Of a DNA stretch of 16,037 nt, positions 13,278 to 16,037 are shown in pieces. The translations under genes were made by a program, and so were the position numbers. The stretch is from Thermoplasmata archaeon (GTDB taxonomy: Archaea; Thermoplasmatota; Thermoplasmata; Thermoplasmatales; Thermoplasmataceae). The stretch covers positions 1 through 16,037 of the forward strand of contig JAJZXP010000180.1 of NCBI GenBank assembly GCA_021806345.1. The letters are read 5' to 3'. The first letter of the stretch is position 1. Each line of letters starts with the position of its first letter. A model generated the notes under the pieces. It saw only the letters and a program-made list of their open reading frames with translations. It did not search any database and had not been told where the DNA came from.

Positions 13278-14450
13278 GTGAACACTCTATTAGTCGAACC
13301 AGATTACTACTCAAAGTATCCGCCCCTTGGTCTCATGAAGCTTGCGTCTTTTCACAGGTCTTATGGGGATGATATAGAATATGTAAGAGGCATCTCGGAA
13401 GTTAAAGTTCAGCCATCCGTTATAAACATCACTTCACTGTTTACCTATTCCTGGAAACCGGTTCATCAAGCCATAGAGTATTATCATTTAGAATTTCCGA
13501 ACTCTGAGATAAGGGTGGGAGGGATATATGCAACTCTTCTCCCAATGAACATTAAAAAACAATATCCATTCGTGAAACTTCAGCTAGGGCTACATCCAAA
13601 AGCTGAGAGCTATCTTCCTGCATATGACATTCTAAAGCAGGTCGACAAATGGAAGGACTGGGATCGATCCATCGTATTCACATCAAGGGGATGCATACGC
13701 AAATGCCAGTTTTGTGTTGTACCTAAGGTGGAGGGCGGAATGCGTGATGAAAAGCCTTCTATATTGGATCTTATGCATCCAAGCCATAAGAAGGTCACAA
13801 TATGGGACAATAACTTCCTTGCCTCTCCGTATGCCAAATCAATGCTCAAGGAGCTAAGTGATCATGGCATTGAGGCGGACTTCAACCAGGGTCTTGATGC
13901 CAGGCTAATGGACGAAGAAACGGCCGGACTCCTTTCGGATGTTAAATCTAAAACAATTCACATGGCATATGATTGGCCATGGGAAGGTCCTTACATACAG
14001 AAAGCAATCAACCTGCTTGGAGATGTAGGATACAAGAAGAAGAACCTTATTTTCTACATGTTGTATAATTTCTGGGACGAAGAACATAAGAAGGGAGACA
14101 CCCCTGAAGATTTCTTATTGAGACTGAAAAACCTCATGAAATGGGGTGCCTCTGTGTATCCCATGAGATTTATCCCATTGAATTCACTCACAAGAACAGG
14201 TTACGTATCACCTTTATGGACAGCGGAACAACTAGAAATGATTGCCGATGCAAGAAGAGTATTGGGATTTGCCGGAACCTGGGTTCCATACAGGGCGTTA
14301 GCAGACAAATTTCTGTATTCAGAAACATTTGAGCAGGCCATGGAGTTGAGGCCAAAGTCAGGCAACAACGTTAGTATACCTAAGTCCGCTAGGACTAAGA
14401 AGAAAAAAACTACTATTTTAGAGATAGTGAATAATTATGCTGTCAGATAG
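13278..14450 (+). CDS. Radical SAM enzyme with an N-terminal B12-binding-like domain
   Basis: A 390-residue protein. The N-terminal part begins MNTLLVEPDYYSKYPPLGLM, like the cobalamin-binding-like domain that precedes many radical SAM cores; the Asp-x-His-x-x-Gly base-off B12 motif is not seen. The radical SAM core has FTSRGCIRKCQFCVVPKVEG with C139, C143 and C146, ligands of the [4Fe-4S] cluster that cleaves S-adenosylmethionine. TIWDNNFLA and DFNQGLDARLM (about 201-211) are typical later strands of the barrel. The substrate is unknown. A MiaB- or YgiQ-like assignment would be too specific. The neighbouring methyltransferase and zinc-ribbon genes on the opposite strand raise the idea of nucleic-acid modification, which is inference. 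GTG 13278 is chosen because of the TATA spacing; a TTG lies 2 bases earlier in another frame. Confidence 0.8.
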   Translation: MNTLLVEPDYYSKYPPLGLMKLASFHRSYGDDIEYVRGISEVKVQPSVINITSLFTYSWKPVHQAIEYYHLEFPNSEIRVGGIYATLLPMNIKKQYPFVKLQLGLHPKAESYLPAYDILKQVDKWKDWDRSIVFTSRGCIRKCQFCVVPKVEGGMRDEKPSILDLMHPSHKKVTIWDNNFLASPYAKSMLKELSDHGIEADFNQGLDARLMDEETAGLLSDVKSKTIHMAYDWPWEGPYIQKAINLLGDVGYKKKNLIFYMLYNFWDEEHKKGDTPEDFLLRLKNLMKWGASVYPMRFIPLNSLTRTGYVSPLWTAEQLEMIADARRVLGFAGTWVPYRALADKFLYSETFEQAMELRPKSGNNVSIPKSARTKKKKTTILEIVNNYAVR

Positions 14451-14474
14451 GGAATTCTTAATGAATATCGAATA

Positions 14475-14615
14475 TTAATTTCCGCTCGTCGCAGGGTTTC
14501 GGACAATTTGCTCACATTTTGGACAAGGATATGTCACTGCAATTTTTTTATACTCCTTTCCCTCTAATTTAGATGGCTCGAATTTACAACCACAATTAGA
14601 ACACGTTAATTCCAT
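14475..14615 (-). CDS. Zinc-ribbon mini-protein (46 aa)
   Basis: A complete 46-residue protein with two CxxC knuckles: TCSNCGCKFEP (C5, C8, plus C10) and YPCPKCEQIV (C31, C34), about 22 residues apart, ending in NPATSGN. This is the standard layout of a small zinc ribbon that binds one zinc ion. Such proteins in archaea often bind nucleic acid or support a larger enzyme. The ATG is supported by a TATA element (TTAAATATAAAAG on the minus strand, 14628-14640) about 20-25 bases upstream, giving a leaderless mRNA. It is convergent with the radical SAM gene (24 bases between stops) and lies 53 bases downstream of the methyltransferase stop on the same strand. Confidence 0.7.
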   Translation of the reverse strand: MELTCSNCGCKFEPSKLEGKEYKKIAVTYPCPKCEQIVRNPATSGN

Positions 14616-14627
14616 ACAATTATCATT

Positions 14628-14640
14628 CTTTTATATTTAA
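14628..14640 (-). promoter_or_regulatory. TATA element of the zinc-ribbon gene
   Basis: The minus strand reads TTAAATATAAAAG here, centred about 20 bases before the ATG at 14615. It suggests the zinc-ribbon gene has its own leaderless promoter in addition to any read-through from the methyltransferase gene. Confidence 0.5.
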
Positions 14641-14668
14641 TAAATGTTTACGCAGTTATTCGAGAGTT

Positions 14669-15430
14669 TTAAAATCTCCACCAATACCCACAACCCCATC
14701 TATTCTCCTTTTCCGGATCGTAAACCATTGTGGGCCTGTGATGTTCAGTTATCATATTCGGTTCTCCAAATATCCCGATCATTTCTGGATCTGTCATTAA
14801 CAAATTCAAAAGATAGGTTCCCTGATGATTGTCCAATAATTCTTTCAACTCAACAAAATCTTCCATTTTAAACTTGTACCTGTACTGATCTCCGCCCCTC
14901 AAATACGGTGGATCCAGGTAGAGGAGAACACCAGGCTTGTTGTATCTTTTCATGAGATCACGAAAATCCATGTTCTCAACGATCCATTTCTTCACCGGGA
15001 GAAAATCTTCGGATCTCAAGGGTGGAAGATTCGCTCTCTTGTAGAAACGCTTGAATGCCTTTCCTGCACCGGAAAATGAGAATGTGTGCAGATATATGGT
15101 CTTGAAGGCAATATCTACATCATTTCTTGGATCCGATCTCTTCATTTCCTGGAATATGGACTCATGCGGGAATGCGTTTCTCAGTTTCCGTTCCAGCTGC
15201 ATTCTTTTCCAGTTGTCCTGTAGAACCTTGAATGTCACATACAGGTCCTTATTTACGTCATTGTACACCTTCACTTTTTTCCATTCCTCAGGTATGTTCA
15301 ACAGAACCTTACCTGAACCACCGAATACATCAACAACTACGTCAAACTGGTCTAGATTTTTCTCCAGAATTTCAAGAATATTTTTGATCTGATAGAATCT
15401 GCCGCCATAATACGGAAAGGTGCTTTTCAT
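14669..15430 (-). CDS. dam-like: DNA adenine-N6 methyltransferase, alpha class (Dam/DpnII-like)
   Basis: A 253-residue D12-class adenine methyltransferase. The motif order is that of the alpha group: motif X at the N-terminus (FPYYGGRFYQI, 5-15), the S-adenosylmethionine site (VVVDVFGGSGKVLL, 31-44), acidic motif II (VYNDVNKDL, 55-63), and catalytic motif IV (LYLDPPYLRGG, 170-180, DPPY at 173-176). SFSGAGKAFKRFY and NRWGCGYWWRF flank the core. The alpha group includes GATC methylases, but the target cannot be read from the sequence. No cognate restriction gene is adjacent on the same strand; the nuclease cluster to the left is a candidate partner. The ATG at 15430 follows an AT-rich element (ATAATATAAG, minus strand, near 15460-15470). 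The divergent neighbour is the winged-helix gene at 15520. Confidence 0.85.
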   Translation of the reverse strand: MKSTFPYYGGRFYQIKNILEILEKNLDQFDVVVDVFGGSGKVLLNIPEEWKKVKVYNDVNKDLYVTFKVLQDNWKRMQLERKLRNAFPHESIFQEMKRSDPRNDVDIAFKTIYLHTFSFSGAGKAFKRFYKRANLPPLRSEDFLPVKKWIVENMDFRDLMKRYNKPGVLLYLDPPYLRGGDQYRYKFKMEDFVELKELLDNHQGTYLLNLLMTDPEMIGIFGEPNMITEHHRPTMVYDPEKENRWGCGYWWRF

Positions 15431-15519
15431 ATGATTGTCGAATACGCAATCATTTCATGCTTATATTATTTCGTATTGCTCAATAGAAAATTATTAGGTC
15501 AAGAAAGTAATGTTACCTT

Positions 15520-15801
15520 GTGGATGCACTTAAAACCATAGAGAAACAATCCGGATTTCTCAGACTGATATCATATCTTCACATGAACGGAGAGAAAGCA
15601 TTGACAACTATCATTGATGAAACAGGGATACCCGTTCACCAACTGTACAGGAGCATAGAGAAAGGGAAGGAATTGAAGTTGATTACAACTGGAATTGACA
15701 AATCATCATATCCAAACAGGAACATGGTCAAGCTCACAGAAAAAGGTAGAAAAATGGGTGAGAAAATATTGGAGATGCTGGAAATTCTCAATTCAGATTA
15801 G
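15520..15801 (+). CDS. Winged-helix DNA-binding regulator, paralogue of the gene at 1645
   Basis: A 93-residue winged-helix protein: KTIEKQSGFLRLISYLHMNG (5-24), a helix-turn-helix (TTIIDETGIPVHQLYRSIEK), the wing (IDKSSYPNRNMVKLTEKGRK, about 59-78) and the C-terminal dimer helix (MGEKILEMLEIL). It aligns end to end with the regulator at 1645 (EKKSGLLRL, DDSKYPPRYLYSLTEKGKK, EKLKEIEEIL). GTG 15520 is used as the start because it gives the same N-terminal length as the aligned core; AATTATTA (15488-15495) about 28 bases upstream could be its TATA element, with no Shine-Dalgarno. It is divergent from the methyltransferase gene with 89 bases between them, so it could regulate that gene and itself. 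Confidence 0.8.
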   Translation: MDALKTIEKQSGFLRLISYLHMNGEKALTTIIDETGIPVHQLYRSIEKGKELKLITTGIDKSSYPNRNMVKLTEKGRKMGEKILEMLEILNSD

Positions 15802-15909
15802 ATTCATTTCCTGCATCAGATCCTTTGCTCTTTGACTGGCCACATGTGATATCACGTAACTAAACCTTTCCTCAATATTTCGTATGAGTTATATGGTATC
15901 AAAATAGTC

Positions 15910-16037
15910 TTAGATTTTGATCGATTGAACCCATGCTTTCAGATCCTTCCCGGGTAAGTTATGGTTAATTTCCAGTATCTTCACCAGAGCTGCCAGAACT
16001 GGCTTTCTTTCCCCGTCTTTCCGTATTATTGGAACAC
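15910..16037 (-). CDS. 3' end of an unidentified gene, cut by the window edge
   Basis: The minus strand is open from the window edge to TAA at 15910-15912, giving 41 C-terminal residues that include RKDGERKPVLAALVKILEIN and end KAWVQSIKI. The composition looks coding and no start is needed inside the window. I do not recognise the family. Between this stop and the winged-helix gene ending at 15801 there are 108 bases in which I see no convincing feature. Confidence 0.45.
   Translation of the reverse strand, partial: VPIIRKDGERKPVLAALVKILEINHNLPGKDLKAWVQSIKI

Noticed and set aside
15793..15855. Minus-strand GTG ORF VISHVASQRAKDLM...
   Set aside because: Only 20 codons, overlaps the end of the winged-helix gene in antisense, and has no start signals; at most a remnant.
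1..16037. CRISPR array, insertion sequence, rRNA or tRNA genes
   Set aside because: I found no regularly spaced direct repeats, no transposase with recognisable catalytic motifs, no matched terminal repeats, and no tRNA- or rRNA-like stretch.

Overview
This window looks like a piece of an archaeal chromosome, most likely an AT-rich euryarchaeon of the Thermoplasmata type. The evidence is a set of archaeal TATA elements about 20-27 bases upstream of leaderless start codons, frequent GTG and TTG starts, small MarR/PadR-like winged-helix and ribbon-helix-helix regulators, and HerA/NurA-type proteins. The lineage is inferred from gene style; no rRNA, tRNA or other marker gene is present.

Left part (1-2620): a minus-strand membrane protein with a soluble C-terminal beta-rich domain, then a short minus-strand ribbon-helix-helix gene (1379-1558) divergent from a winged-helix regulator (1645-1950). 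Between these two genes are two copies of a 15-base near-palindrome, each placed between a TATA element and its start region. Small ORFs and a frameshifted second copy of the winged-helix gene follow.

Centre (2636-13204): a probable defence or genome-conflict island, all on the plus strand. The first block is a compact operon: an HsdR_N-like PD-(D/E)XK protein with a C-terminal PUA/EVE-like domain, a second small PD-(D/E)XK protein, a NurA-like nuclease and a HerA-like ATPase with an unusual P-loop. Gaps from 1645 to 7228 are all under 60 bases, so the winged-helix gene may head the whole unit. After a 228-base regulatory gap comes a 1021-residue sacsin-type GHKL ATPase with a C-terminal DUF3883-like nuclease domain. 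About 700 bases with only weak small ORFs follow. Then come an 88-residue helical protein and a second GHKL (HSP90/MutL-like) ATPase, joined by an ATGA overlap.

Right part (13278-16037): a radical SAM enzyme; a 46-residue zinc-ribbon gene and an alpha-class (Dam/DpnII-like) adenine methyltransferase, both on the minus strand; a winged-helix gene that is a paralogue of the one at 1645; and the 3' end of an unidentified minus-strand gene running off the window.

A working model, which is inference, is that HerA and NurA form a translocase-nuclease motor, the HsdR_N/PUA and small PD-(D/E)XK proteins provide recognition and cutting, and the two GHKL ATPases act as energy-dependent sensors or clamps, one carrying its own nuclease. 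The adenine methyltransferase could mark self DNA. I do not recognise this exact set as a named defence system.
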